Source of the DNA: Paenibacillus terricola
Lineage (GTDB): Bacteria; Bacillota; Bacilli; Paenibacillales; Paenibacillaceae
DNA: 64,000 nt
Assembly: GCF_014779765.1 (NCBI RefSeq)
Contig: NZ_JACXZA010000001.1
Location: forward strand, 248,001 to 312,000
Reading direction: 5' to 3'
Numbering within the stretch: the first letter of the stretch is position 1; each line of letters begins with the position of its first letter. Positions 33,933 to 43,149 of the stretch are shown in pieces. The notes under the pieces were generated by a model. It searched no databases. It was not told where the DNA came from and was given only the letters and a program-made list of their open reading frames with translations. A program made the translations under genes and the position numbers.

Positions 33933-35507
33933 ATGAGCGTAATACGGTTAGAGAACGTTACGAAGAAGTATGAAGAGTCTTTGATCTTCCGCGACATTTA
34001 TTTTCGAGTTATGCAAGGGGAACGTATCGGCTTAATCGGACGGAATGGCGCTGGCAAATCGACGGTATTCAGGCTCATCATGGGCAAGGAAGAGCCGACG
34101 TCCGGCAGAGTAGAAATCGATCCTCAGGTGCGAATCGGGTATTTCTCGCAATTCTCGGAGCTTAGCGGAAGCTTGTCCGTTCAACAAGAGCTAGAAGCAT
34201 GCTTCGAGCAGGTTGCCCTTATTGAACGGGAGCTGCAAGAGGTCGGAGATAAGCTGGGTATGGTTACCGACGATAGCGAGATGAATGCTCTGCTTGCAAG
34301 GCAGGCGGAGTTATTCGAACAGATGGATCATCTCGATGGCTGGAACGTTTCGGTCGAGATTAATACCGTACTTACGAAGCTAGGGTTTAACGATCGATCC
34401 CGCAATCAGCCAATCGATGAGTTGTCCGGAGGATGGCGTAACCGCGCGGCGCTTGCAAAGATGCTAATCGAGCTCCCCGATGTCGTTCTGCTCGACGAGC
34501 CGACGAATTACTTGGATATGGAAGGGATCGCATGGCTGGAGCAGTGGCTGTACCGATTCAAGGGAGCCATGATTCTAGTGTCGCATGACCGGCAATTCAT
34601 CGACAAGGTCGTCACGCGCACGATCGAGATCGAGAACTATCATTTTCAGGAATACGAAGGCAACTACACGGATTACGTCCGTAAGAAGAAGATGCGCAAG
34701 AAGGAATTAGACCGACAGTTCGAGTGGGAGGAAGAGCTGCTGCTCATGGAATCCGAGGCGATCGACGATCACGCGAAACGGAGTTCCGGTTCCAAGGACC
34801 GTCTCTCGCGTAAGCTGGCGGATAACAAGAAGCGGATAGAGCCGCATCCCGTTAACGTGCTGATTACCGACATCTACGAGAGGCTGCGCTTCCCCGACAA
34901 GCTATGCGAAGTGAAGAAGATCGGGCAGACATACGAGGGCAGGCAGATCTTCGAGAACGTTAGCTTCGATATTCAGAAGGAAGATCGCTTAGTCATCGTG
35001 GGACCGAACGGAAGCGGGAAGTCCACGCTCATCAAGGCACTTACCGGGCAAGAGCAGCCGGAATCCGGGGAGGTTACCTGGGAGAAGGGTGTGAACTACG
35101 CCTACTTCAACCGAATGTGGGAGGAGCTTGATCCTAAGGATACCGTCAGCCACGCGGTGAATACGTATGGATTGGGACTGGACGCCCCTCGCAAAAAGGT
35201 GAACAAATTTCTAGCTATGCTGCAATTCTCAGAGGCGGATCTAAGCAAGACGATCGGCAAACTGTCCGGCGGGCAGAAAGCTCGGGTCGCGCTGGCTAAA
35301 TGTCTTCTCTCGGGTGCGGCCGTTATTATATTGGACGAGCCGACCAACCATCTGGACCTCACGAGTATACAGGTGATGGAGCAAGCTCTGATCCATTTTC
35401 CGGGCGCCGTCATTACAGTAAGCCATGATCGCTTCTTTATCGATAAGATTGGGACCAAGATGCTGACCTTCAATCCGATAACGGGAGTGACCGAACAGAA
35501 CTTGTAA
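33933..35507 (+). CDS. ABC-F family ATPase
   Basis: 524 residues, two cassettes without membrane segments: Walker A GRNGAGKST and GPNGSGKST, signatures LSGGWRNR and LSGGQKAR, and Walker B VVLLDEPTNYLD and VIILDEPTNHLD. Linker residues about 235-300 are charged and helical (RKKKMRKKELDRQFEWEEELL). It resembles the housekeeping YkpA/YdiF-like ABC-F translation factors more than the first ABC-F protein in this window does. GTG 33924 lies in the ribosome site AAGGGTGAT, so ATG 33933 is chosen. No export role is expected. Confidence 0.88.
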   Translation: MSVIRLENVTKKYEESLIFRDIYFRVMQGERIGLIGRNGAGKSTVFRLIMGKEEPTSGRVEIDPQVRIGYFSQFSELSGSLSVQQELEACFEQVALIERELQEVGDKLGMVTDDSEMNALLARQAELFEQMDHLDGWNVSVEINTVLTKLGFNDRSRNQPIDELSGGWRNRAALAKMLIELPDVVLLDEPTNYLDMEGIAWLEQWLYRFKGAMILVSHDRQFIDKVVTRTIEIENYHFQEYEGNYTDYVRKKKMRKKELDRQFEWEEELLLMESEAIDDHAKRSSGSKDRLSRKLADNKKRIEPHPVNVLITDIYERLRFPDKLCEVKKIGQTYEGRQIFENVSFDIQKEDRLVIVGPNGSGKSTLIKALTGQEQPESGEVTWEKGVNYAYFNRMWEELDPKDTVSHAVNTYGLGLDAPRKKVNKFLAMLQFSEADLSKTIGKLSGGQKARVALAKCLLSGAAVIILDEPTNHLDLTSIQVMEQALIHFPGAVITVSHDRFFIDKIGTKMLTFNPITGVTEQNL

Positions 35508-35539
35508 GAAGAAGGGCGCTCTCGATACCTCCATGAAAC

Positions 35540-35578
35540 CCAAGAACCTCTTCGAAGAAGTATCGAAGAGGTTCTTGG
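35540..35578. terminator. Long bidirectional terminator
   Basis: CCAAGAACCTCTTCGA and TCGAAGAGGTTCTTGG, perfect 16-base arms with a seven-base loop, lie between the ABC-F gene and the convergent CPBP gene. Confidence 0.85.
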
Positions 35579-35632
35579 TATTTCAGAAGAAGGAGGTAAT
35601 GTGAAGTTCGAATTGGCTTCCATCGAGTTCGA

Positions 35633-36520
35633 TTATCGCGGATCTTGACGGAGTGGTAGGAGATGCCCTTTGCGGCGAGCGGAAATCAACATAGGGACGG
35701 CGATCACCAGACTAATGATTACGGGAATTATCGAAGCCTCCAGGCCAAAATTCCCTCCGGTGAGTAGGGTCGGACCCGTAACTTCGACCGTGAAAAGACC
35801 TGCGGAGGGATGGCCTGAGACGGGAATGCCTAAGAGTCCCTCTAATGTATTCCACAAGAAATGGAGACTAATGATAAACCAAACATTGCGTCGCCACAGG
35901 AAGGCTGCACCTAGCAATACACCAGCTTCAATGGATATGGATAGGCCTCCCCAAATTGTAGCTCCAGGGTTGCCTAGGTGCGCGATCCCGAAGAAGAGGG
36001 ATGTTAGGGTCAGTGCAAGCCAGCTTCCACCCATTCGTTCAATTGCTTGAAAAGCAAGCCCACGAAAAATCAATTCTTCTACGAAGGCGGCACCGAGTGA
36101 GGTGGTGATGATAGGCCATACGACAGCGCTGGTGTTGCCGGTTGACCATTCGAACGAATACCCATCGAATAAGACGATGAGGGTTGTTGAAACGATGATA
36201 AAGATAAGGGCGACGACAGCGCCGAGAGTGACTTCCGATACCGCACGCCGTTGGAACAGAAGTTCAGGAACCGGACGCCGCGCTAGGAATTTCATCGCAA
36301 GCCAGTAGATAAGGATTACAACGGCGCTTCCGACAAGTGTCAGTATGATGGACCCTAGTGCATTTAAGTCTGTGGATAACCAATTGAATGTCACATTGGC
36401 GAGGATGATCCCAAGCACTCCCACGAGCATCCAGATGAGAGGGAATTGAAAGAAGGCAGCTAACTTAGTCTTTCTCTTCACGCTAAGTACCTCATTGTTG
36501 GGTGTATTCGTCTTTATCAT
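35633..36520 (-). CDS. CPBP-family intramembrane metalloprotease
   Basis: 295 residues with about eight membrane helices. The abortive-infection/Rce1 motifs are complete: EELIFRG near 168-174, FFGIAHL near 203 and HFLWN near 240, which hold the glutamates and histidines of the active site. Family roles include CAAX processing, bacteriocin immunity and anti-sigma cleavage. ATG 36520 is preferred to a longer ATG because GGAAGAGGAG lies 12 bases upstream and the extra residues are a charged tail. A pair of GTCATATG sites upstream, just after a NarL-type regulator gene, suggests control by that two-component system. Confidence 0.88.
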   Translation of the reverse strand: MIKTNTPNNEVLSVKRKTKLAAFFQFPLIWMLVGVLGIILANVTFNWLSTDLNALGSIILTLVGSAVVILIYWLAMKFLARRPVPELLFQRRAVSEVTLGAVVALIFIIVSTTLIVLFDGYSFEWSTGNTSAVVWPIITTSLGAAFVEELIFRGLAFQAIERMGGSWLALTLTSLFFGIAHLGNPGATIWGGLSISIEAGVLLGAAFLWRRNVWFIISLHFLWNTLEGLLGIPVSGHPSAGLFTVEVTGPTLLTGGNFGLEASIIPVIISLVIAVPMLISARRKGHLLPLRQDPR

Positions 36521-36603
36521 TATAATTGATCGCTCCTCTTCCTCTAACAGGATAGCTATTGTCATTCCGATCTTGCAGGTTACAAATCAAACTTTACTTT
36601 AAA

Positions 36604-36654
36604 AAAGTCATATGTAAGTAGTACCGTTTAGTCATGTCGCGGTCATATGACTTT
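36604..36654. promoter_or_regulatory. Paired GTCATATG sites upstream of the CPBP gene
   Basis: AAAGTCATATG at 36604-36614 is mirrored by CATATGACTTT at 36644-36654, and the right arm completes a perfect GTCATATGAC palindrome. An extra AGTCATG lies between. The sites are 85-135 bases upstream of the CPBP start, suited to a NarL-type response regulator. Confidence 0.5.
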
Positions 36655-36663
36655 AACAAGATA

Positions 36664-36693
36664 AAAGCCGACATCCGTTATGGTGTCGGCTTT
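36664..36693 (-). terminator. Terminator of the NarL-type regulator gene
   Basis: AAAGCCGACA and TGTCGGCTTT arms with a ten-base loop, followed on the reverse strand by TTTTATCTTGTT. Confidence 0.8.
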
Positions 36694-36737
36694 CAGCAGA
36701 TCTATTGTATGATCTATTCTTCTTGATGATGTGTTTT

Positions 36738-37424
36738 TTAGAGATCTAAAATCCCTGTTTCCTTAGCTTTATAGGCAGCTTCTCTTCTTCCTTTTACATT
36801 CAATTTCGAATAAATATTCGAGATGTAATTTTTAACCGTGCCTTCACTAAGATATAATGCCTTAGCGATGTCCTGATTGCGCAAACCTAACGCCAGCTTG
36901 TGAAGAACTTCGATTTCGCGGTTGCTAAGTCCGAATTCATTGTTGTGCTCAAGCAATTCGGGTTCAGAAGACCGTGTATCAATAGTTGGCGAAATACCGC
37001 TTTTCAGCATGCTTTTAATCATTTTGTCTGCCATTTCCGGCGAAATGAGCGTGCCTCCTGTGTGAACCACCCGTATGCCGGCGACGAGGTTTTTGGGATG
37101 GATGGCTTTGAGCAGGTAACCTTCAGCTCCATGACTTAACGCTGCCAGAACATATTCAACCTCTTTGTACGAAGTTAGAATAATGATTTTGGCTAACGGG
37201 AATCGAGGTTTAATCTTCGCCGTAGCAACAACGCCATCCATAATAGGCATGTTTATATCCATGAGGATGATATCCGGCTGGGATAGTTCACAACAGTTGA
37301 TAGCTTCTTCACCATTCCTAGCCAATCCAACAACCTCGATATCGTCTTCCATTTCTAGTACTATTTTTAGACTTTCAAGAATCAATTCCTGATCATCAAC
37401 GATGAGCACTTTAATTTGTGGCAT
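36738..37424 (-). CDS. NarL/LuxR-type response regulator
   Basis: 228 residues. Receiver domain 1-125 with phospho-acceptor Asp in ILMDINMP (about 55), the acidic pair LIVDDQ, Thr/Ser in ILTSYK and Lys in LLKAIHP. A LuxR helix-turn-helix covers about 165-225 (LSNREIEVLHKLALGLRNQDIAKALYLSEGTVKNYISNIYSKL). It belongs to the NarL/LiaR-like class of bacilli. ATG follows AAGGAGAT. The gene overlaps the upstream kinase gene by 14 bases, so the two are translated as a pair. Candidate sites lie just downstream before the CPBP gene. Confidence 0.93.
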   Translation of the reverse strand: MPQIKVLIVDDQELILESLKIVLEMEDDIEVVGLARNGEEAINCCELSQPDIILMDINMPIMDGVVATAKIKPRFPLAKIIILTSYKEVEYVLAALSHGAEGYLLKAIHPKNLVAGIRVVHTGGTLISPEMADKMIKSMLKSGISPTIDTRSSEPELLEHNNEFGLSNREIEVLHKLALGLRNQDIAKALYLSEGTVKNYISNIYSKLNVKGRREAAYKAKETGILDL

Positions 37425-38580
37425 ACAACGTATCTCCTTGTAGTGGTATTTCGCATCTGACTTCAGCGCCAGCGACCGCCAAGTCGGAGATTGACAAGGT
37501 ACCTCCCAGCATCTCGATCCGATTCTTCATTGTTGTCAAGCCGAACCCATACTCGATCTTACCCAAAGGTTTTCCGTTATTTCGAATAGAAACTTGCAAA
37601 GTTGAGGGGGAAAAGCGGATATTCAACTCAATTTCCGTTGCCTTTCCATGCTTTAGTGCATTCGTAAAAGACTCTTGTATCAACCGAATGATCGATTGCC
37701 GCGCATCGAAATGAACGATCCGTTCTGTTCCCGTCAGTGTGAGACGAATGACCGTTCCGGTATATTCTCGAAAGTTGCTGACGAGTTTCTCGGCGTGGTT
37801 CACTAAACTTATATTCTCTTCCTCGCCCATCTTGTGCACAATGTCTCTCATCTCATCCAAGTTGTGTTCCGTCAGTTCTCTTATACGAATCAATTTTTCT
37901 TTGGCTTGATTTGGGTTTTTGTCTAGAAGTGCAATAGCGGCATCGAGACTCATAATAAGGGAAATAAAAGAGTGCCCTAACGTGTCATGCATCTCTTTGG
38001 ACATACGATTTCGTTCCTCGAGCAGAGTCATCCTTTCGATCTCGGCAGTATATATGGTTAACAATTTATTTTGTTCATCAATTTCTTTAGCTAATTTATT
38101 TTTCTCATGATAGGCTCTGGCAATGAAGTTGACCCAAATTCCGATAAGAGAGAAAAGAAGGTTGTCTGAGCTTGAACCGAGCGCAAGGTCCCATGTAACT
38201 TCGCCAAATAACATGCTGGCAAAGGGGAGTAATAATAGCACCGGCAATGTCCATGCCGTCTTTCTGGTCAATAAGTAACCGATTGTGAGACTTGGAATAA
38301 GGTAATCGACGCTCCCCAACTGATCCGCCTGCATGAACGATTTAATATAATAGGATCCTCCCAGCAATAGTTCAAGTAAGATGAACCATTCCTTGTTCGT
38401 CCTTAGCTGCGGAAACCAGAATAGATTTGGAATAATCAAAGCCGCTAAGAGCCACACGATGTCCAAGAGCGATTGTGATGAATAGTCATTGTCCGTTACA
38501 ATATGTAATAACAGCAAAATATAATTGTAGGAACGGAGCCCGAATATCCCCCAGTCCATGATGTAAAAGACTTTTTTCAT
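37411..38580 (-). CDS. Sensor histidine kinase, NarL-system type
   Basis: 389 residues. Five to six membrane helices in the first 150 residues with almost no extracellular domain, then a coiled coil, a HisKA_3 dimerisation helix with the phospho-acceptor in NRMSKEMHDTLGHSF, and an HATPase_c domain with N-box ESFTNALKHGK and the G-box GFGLTTMKNRIE. Short-loop membrane sensors of this kind tend to read bilayer or cell-envelope stress. ATG 38580 is preferred because GAAAGGAT precedes it; a longer start adds 22 basic residues. Confidence 0.92.
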   Translation of the reverse strand: MKKVFYIMDWGIFGLRSYNYILLLLHIVTDNDYSSQSLLDIVWLLAALIIPNLFWFPQLRTNKEWFILLELLLGGSYYIKSFMQADQLGSVDYLIPSLTIGYLLTRKTAWTLPVLLLLPFASMLFGEVTWDLALGSSSDNLLFSLIGIWVNFIARAYHEKNKLAKEIDEQNKLLTIYTAEIERMTLLEERNRMSKEMHDTLGHSFISLIMSLDAAIALLDKNPNQAKEKLIRIRELTEHNLDEMRDIVHKMGEEENISLVNHAEKLVSNFREYTGTVIRLTLTGTERIVHFDARQSIIRLIQESFTNALKHGKATEIELNIRFSPSTLQVSIRNNGKPLGKIEYGFGLTTMKNRIEMLGGTLSISDLAVAGAEVRCEIPLQGDTLYATN

Positions 38581-38705
38581 AGATATCCTTTCATACTCAA
38601 GCATACGATGGTTTTTCTTGATTATACATGAAATACGGAACCTCAACTGGGTTTTGTTGGAACAATTGAATGGTAGAGATATGCAGTAGATACAGGCATA
38701 GAAGA

Positions 38706-38736
38706 GAGAGTCGGACCGGTTACCGGTCCGACTCTC
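38706..38736. terminator. Perfect GC-rich hairpin upstream of the kinase gene
   Basis: GAGAGTCGGACCGG, three-base loop, and CCGGTCCGACTCTC. It lies in the 638-base gap between the kinase and the secreted-protein gene (38581-39218), which otherwise holds only the nitroreductase remnant. It fits as terminator for transcripts reading through either way. Confidence 0.7.
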
Positions 38737-38837
38737 GTCTGTAATGGGGAATGTGAATTCAAATTAGCGCCAAAAGGTAATTTGCTCATAATTTGTGTGA
38801 CCTGCTTGTCGCGTACATCGCAAGGCATTTTCCCTGA

Positions 38838-39097
38838 TTACACAGCAGCATTATAAATTTCTTCTACATATAATTCACTCTGGGTATCGCCCAAAATAAT
38901 GAGCATCGCCGCAGATGTATCGTTTTGTTGGGTATTAAACTGTACAAGAGGCCGAAGTCTGTATTTCCCTTCAGGGGAATGAACGACGATAACACGCCAT
39001 GGCTGCATTTAGCAGAAGAAGGCGCTAAGCTTGCTTCTTGTATGGGTGTGAGACGATTTCGGCAGAGTCGATAAACTGAAGGCCCAATCTGAATCAC
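38838..39097 (-). pseudogene. Nitroreductase remnant with frameshift
   Basis: Read on the reverse strand, one frame gives ...IQEASLAPSSA and the next continues NMQPWRVIVVHSPEGKYRLR, then a helix and ILGDTQSELYVEE before a stop at 38838. This is the FMN-binding N-terminal half of a nitroreductase (APSSxNxQPWRxxVV), broken by a one-base loss at GCTAAATGCAG. The C-terminal half is missing. It is a decayed gene. Confidence 0.8.
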
Positions 39098-39218
39098 TTC
39101 ACGGTCCCCACATTTTAGAAATATTTTCGAATTGGTTTCGAGGAAGTTTAGACTCCTCCTTTAGACTAAGGTTGTAAGTAAGAGAGAACCCATACAATCT
39201 TAAAGGAGCGAATATGAA

Positions 39219-40190
39219 ATGAAGAAGAGAAACCAATGGTTGATGATCGGTGGGGCCGTGGCCGCGGCGACGTTGTTTACGGCGACGGCATTCGCGTACA
39301 CCCCGAATACGGATGGGTACAACGCGTTCAAAGAGGTGCTGAAGGCGAACAACCTGTCGGCCGATAAGATCGAGAGTGCGACGGTGAACGGGAACTTCAG
39401 CGTGACGGTAGACGGCGAGACGGTACTGGACTCGCACGGTAAGGCGAAAGTAGCGGACGCGGAAGATGGGCACATCGTGAGCAGCGACTTCAACTTCACC
39501 CTCATGGGCGTCGCACGCAGCGCCAGTCTTTACAGCAGCAACGATGAAAGCATTTATATGATCGACCGCACGCACAATCTGAACTATCAGGTGATCAACC
39601 ATGGCGGGGAAGACAGCGGCAACCGCCGCGAGCGGTCTGATAAGGACGGCCGCGATGACCGCTCGATGAGCAAGGCGGAAGAAGCGCTCCTCGATTTCAT
39701 GGTCGGCGACCTCAAGAATAACTTCAGCGTGGCTAACCATGCGGACGGCTCGAAGACGATTACGGCGGACATTGACGAGAAGGACATTCCCCTTCCGATT
39801 CGCCTGCTGATGGACGCGGCAGAGTCGAAGGACAGGGTTGGACGCAAGCATGCGGAGGAAGTGCCGGCAGAATGGGAGCGGATCAAGCAGTTTCCTTTCT
39901 TCCAAGGACTTGAGGACATCAACTTCGAAGAGCAATTGCCAGAGCTGACGAAAGATTTCGCGGTTGAGCACGTGATGCTCCAGTTCACGGTGAATGCGAA
40001 CAACGAGCTTCAGAGCGTGCAAGGCGAGATTGAAGTAAGCGGCAAGGACGAAGCAGGTACTGCCCACACGGTGGAGATCGAGGGTGCAGGAGATATCAGC
40101 GGCATTAACGCTACGACGCCAGACGTGTACGACCCTGCCGGCAAGAACATCGAAATCATCAACGCAGCAACGTTCGACGATCGCGGCTAA
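39219..40190 (+). CDS. Secreted or wall-associated protein of unknown function heading a transporter/TCS operon
   Basis: 323 residues. The signal peptide spans about 1-26 (MIGGAVAAATLFTATAFA-YTP). The mature part is acidic with a repeated beta-strand pattern (ATVNGNFSVTVDGETV, HIVSSDFNFTL), a charged GNRRERSDKDGRDDRS loop near 130-145, and no known domain. ATG 39219 sits after AAAGGAG and overlaps a two-codon ATG AAA TGA frame at 39212. It heads a tight five-gene set with an ABC-2 transporter and an OmpR-type two-component system, so it may be the sensed or exported partner. Function not recognised. Confidence 0.75.
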   Translation: MKKRNQWLMIGGAVAAATLFTATAFAYTPNTDGYNAFKEVLKANNLSADKIESATVNGNFSVTVDGETVLDSHGKAKVADAEDGHIVSSDFNFTLMGVARSASLYSSNDESIYMIDRTHNLNYQVINHGGEDSGNRRERSDKDGRDDRSMSKAEEALLDFMVGDLKNNFSVANHADGSKTITADIDEKDIPLPIRLLMDAAESKDRVGRKHAEEVPAEWERIKQFPFFQGLEDINFEEQLPELTKDFAVEHVMLQFTVNANNELQSVQGEIEVSGKDEAGTAHTVEIEGAGDISGINATTPDVYDPAGKNIEIINAATFDDRG

Positions 40191-40217
40191 CATCACGATA
40201 ACGGGAGGACCTGTCTT

Positions 40218-40940
40218 ATGTTCGAAGTGAACGATTTGTCGAAGGTCTACCCCGGCGGTCGGGGTATCCAAGGGCTCAATCTCACCGTACTTCCCGGTGA
40301 GGTTGTCGCCTTATTGGGACCGAACGGTGCCGGAAAGACGACAGCGCTGCAAGCGATGGCCGGGTGGCTCGAGAGCGACAGCGGGAATGCGCGCTTGGAC
40401 GGAGTCTCCGTCGCCGACCTGCCCGAGCAGACGAGGCCGCACATGGGCTTGATGATCGGCGAGCCGACACCGTACTCCTATCTTACGGGTTACGAGTATT
40501 TGAAACTTTATCACAAGCTGTACTCTGGCGTCGACGAAGCGCGTATTCGGCAAACGATAGAGCTTGTGGGAATGTCGAAGCACCACCAGCTCAAGATCAA
40601 GAAGTACTCCACCGGCATGAAACAACGGATTGAGCTCGCCAGCGCGCTGCTCCACAGGCCGAAGCTGCTGCTGCTCGACGAACCGTTCTCGGGCATGGAC
40701 ATTGAGGGTCGGCGCGAGATGGCCGCAATATTGCGCTGTCTCGTAGCCGAGACGGGGATTAGCATCATCGTCTCGTCGCATCAGGTGCACGACATCGAGG
40801 ATTGGATCACTCATGCATGCATCATCTTCGAAGGGCGGCATGTCGGTACCGCGAGCGTCGCGCACATTCGGGAAGCGTTCCGGGGCGTAGAGGAATATTA
40901 TTTGCACGGTATCGCGCAAGAAAGGAGCGGGGCCGAATGA
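40218..40940 (+). CDS. ABC transporter ATP-binding protein
   Basis: 240 residues: Walker A GPNGAGKT near 33-40, a signature-like TGMKQRIELASALL and Walker B LLLLDEPFSGMD. It lacks the C-terminal domain of longer bacitracin ATPases and belongs to the BcrA/YxlF type that pairs with ABC-2 permeases. GGGAGGA precedes ATG. The stop overlaps the permease start by four bases (ATGA), showing translational coupling. Likely exports an envelope-active compound or resists one; substrate unknown. Confidence 0.92.
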   Translation: MFEVNDLSKVYPGGRGIQGLNLTVLPGEVVALLGPNGAGKTTALQAMAGWLESDSGNARLDGVSVADLPEQTRPHMGLMIGEPTPYSYLTGYEYLKLYHKLYSGVDEARIRQTIELVGMSKHHQLKIKKYSTGMKQRIELASALLHRPKLLLLDEPFSGMDIEGRREMAAILRCLVAETGISIIVSSHQVHDIEDWITHACIIFEGRHVGTASVAHIREAFRGVEEYYLHGIAQERSGAE

Positions 40941-41662
40941 TCGCGCAATTGAACTATCTCACGGGCGAAGAGCTGCGTAAGCTGCTCCGTGGAGGTAAGC
41001 TGAAGGTGCTGCTGCTGCTCGCTTTCCTGATCGGGATCTTCTCCGTCTTGATCGGCGACCGTATCGGGCTGGACGACAACCTCCCGTCGACCGTGCTGGA
41101 ATTGTTGCTTGCGATCGTGTTCCCCTTATTCATGGTGTCGCTCGGGAGCGACCTCATGGTCGGCGAATTTAAGGATCGTACGATTAAGCACGCGCTGAAG
41201 CTGCCGATCAGCCGAGAGTTCCTCTTTATGGGGAAAATACTCGCAGGGTGGACCGCCGGTGCTCTGATCGTGCTAAGCGTGTTCGTGCCGACGTTGATCG
41301 GAAGCATAGTGCTCCAGGGTGTGCCTGCACTTTCTGAGCTGGGGGCGAGTTTGGCGGAACTTGGCGGCGCGATTCTTTTCTGCGGATTGCTTGTGGTGCT
41401 GGCCAACTGTATATCCTTATGGACGGGAAGCGGCGGAGTCGGGCTGGTGGTAAGCGTTGTGTTGTGGATGGCGATGGGCGTCGTCGGCTTGCTCGAACCG
41501 CAATTGAGCCGATTCCTCGTCACGGACTTCACGGATTGGGTGCGGCCGCTCCTGTATGCAGGCGATGCCGGCGCGTCGATCTCGACATTGCTATTTATAG
41601 CAACCTACTATATTATTGGCACTATATTGGGATTGATAGCCTTCCAAAGAAAAGAGATCTAA
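40937..41662 (+). CDS. ABC-2 type transporter permease
   Basis: 241 residues with six membrane helices in the ABC-2 arrangement: helix 1 near 22-42, the helix-3 segment after EFKDRTIKHALKLPISR, the coupling element that follows the usual DRTxxxxLxLPxxR pattern, and a final helix near the C-terminus. ATG 40937 overlaps the ATPase stop. It forms the membrane part of the transporter with the ATPase just upstream and is followed three bases later by the kinase gene. Confidence 0.9.
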   Translation: MIAQLNYLTGEELRKLLRGGKLKVLLLLAFLIGIFSVLIGDRIGLDDNLPSTVLELLLAIVFPLFMVSLGSDLMVGEFKDRTIKHALKLPISREFLFMGKILAGWTAGALIVLSVFVPTLIGSIVLQGVPALSELGASLAELGGAILFCGLLVVLANCISLWTGSGGVGLVVSVVLWMAMGVVGLLEPQLSRFLVTDFTDWVRPLLYAGDAGASISTLLFIATYYIIGTILGLIAFQRKEI

Positions 41663-41665
41663 CAG

Positions 41666-43132
41666 ATGTCCATTCGATTGAAGCTCATCTTAACGTATAT
41701 CATCGGCATATTGCTGACCGCGGCGATCGTCACTGTGACGGGAATCGGACTCGTCTCGGCGGTCGTCTCGTATTTTGCGAGCGGCATCATAAAGGATCAA
41801 TCCCCTCGTGAGGCGTTTGGGCGGGGCATCGATCTGTTCGTGGACCTGCGTTATGCGGAGCGGTACAATCCGGCGGAACTGGCCTCCCCCGCATTCGCGA
41901 GCCTATTAGGGGACCAACTTAAGCCGTTCGGGGGCTTCCTTGTCGTCCAGGCAGGCGAACGATGGGAAAGCTACGGCGCGCTCAAGGAGGAGAATACGTT
42001 CCTTGCGCAGCTGCGGAAAGACGTATCGAAGATGGGGCAGCACGCAGACGGCGCGGTTACGGTGATTTCGTGGGAGGGACGCGAGTTACTCGCGGTTCGT
42101 TACGATTTTCCGGCGATCGACGAGCCCTTAACGTATTACCTCGTCACCGATGTAACGGAGATGTGGACGAAGGGTGACCGGTTCCCGCTTTTTGTGCTTC
42201 TGGGTATTGCAATCTTATTTGGGATTATTCTAGTGCCGTTGATTTGGATTACGACGAAGGATATCGTCCGGCCGCTGCGGCAGCTCGAGCAAGGTTCCCG
42301 CCGTATCGCGGATGGGGACTTGAACTTCAGCCTGCAATCGAAAGTGAGCAACGAGGTAGGCAGCGTGATCCGCTCGTATGAGAAAATGCGCAGCGAACTC
42401 GAGCGATCGATCGGAGCGCAGCTGGCGCTGGAGGAGAATCGCAAAGAGCTGATCTCGAACATTTCGCATGATCTGAAGACGCCGCTCACCTCGATTAAGG
42501 GATATGTGGAGGGAATTCGGGAAGGCGTTGCGAACGATCCGGAGAAGCTGAAGAAGTATATCGACGTGGTTTATACGAAGACGCTCGACATGGATCGGAT
42601 GATCGATGACCTGTTCCTGCTGTCGAAGCTGGATCTCGAGCAAGAGAAGTTCCATTTCGATCAGGTACCGCTTGCGGAGTTCTACGGGCAGACAATGAGC
42701 GAGCTGTACATCGAATATGAGAGAGCAGGCATACGGCTGACGGGAGAATACGAGGCCGGATCGGACGCTGTCGCGACGATGGATGCCCAGAAGCTCAAGC
42801 GAGCCATTCTGAATATCGTCGGCAATTCGGTGAAGTTTATGGATAAGAAGGAACCGCATATCCATGTGCATTTCGGCCAACTAGCGGAGGCGTGGGTCAT
42901 CGCGGTGACGGATAACGGTCCCGGCATGGAGCAGAACGAGCTAGAACGTATCTTCGACCGGTTCTATCGTGCGGACGCCAATCGGAATCAGAACGTATCC
43001 GGCTCCGGGTTAGGTTTGGCAATCGTGAAGCAGATCGTCGCATTTCATGGTGGGACGATTACCGCAAGAAGCGAGCTGGGACAATCGATGACGGTGATGT
43101 TTACGATTCCGATGAATCAGTCTCGAGCGTGA
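41666..43132 (+). CDS. HAMP-domain sensor histidine kinase
   Basis: 488 residues: membrane helix about 8-32, extracellular region about 33-170, helix 173-193, HAMP linker about 195-248, HisKA with phospho-acceptor in SNISHDLKTPLTSIKGY, and HATPase_c with NIVGNSVKFM, DNGPGM and GSGLGLAIVK. It follows the transporter genes directly and precedes the regulator gene, which overlaps it by a few bases. The extracellular part has no known domain; it may sense the compound moved by the transporter. Confidence 0.93.
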   Translation: MSIRLKLILTYIIGILLTAAIVTVTGIGLVSAVVSYFASGIIKDQSPREAFGRGIDLFVDLRYAERYNPAELASPAFASLLGDQLKPFGGFLVVQAGERWESYGALKEENTFLAQLRKDVSKMGQHADGAVTVISWEGRELLAVRYDFPAIDEPLTYYLVTDVTEMWTKGDRFPLFVLLGIAILFGIILVPLIWITTKDIVRPLRQLEQGSRRIADGDLNFSLQSKVSNEVGSVIRSYEKMRSELERSIGAQLALEENRKELISNISHDLKTPLTSIKGYVEGIREGVANDPEKLKKYIDVVYTKTLDMDRMIDDLFLLSKLDLEQEKFHFDQVPLAEFYGQTMSELYIEYERAGIRLTGEYEAGSDAVATMDAQKLKRAILNIVGNSVKFMDKKEPHIHVHFGQLAEAWVIAVTDNGPGMEQNELERIFDRFYRADANRNQNVSGSGLGLAIVKQIVAFHGGTITARSELGQSMTVMFTIPMNQSRA

Positions 43133-43149
43133 TGGGAGAGAGTAAGAAG

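Noticed and set aside
39099-40271. 390-codon reverse-strand frame
   Set aside because: Antisense to the secreted-protein gene, which has a signal peptide and ribosome site; basic, low-quality composition.
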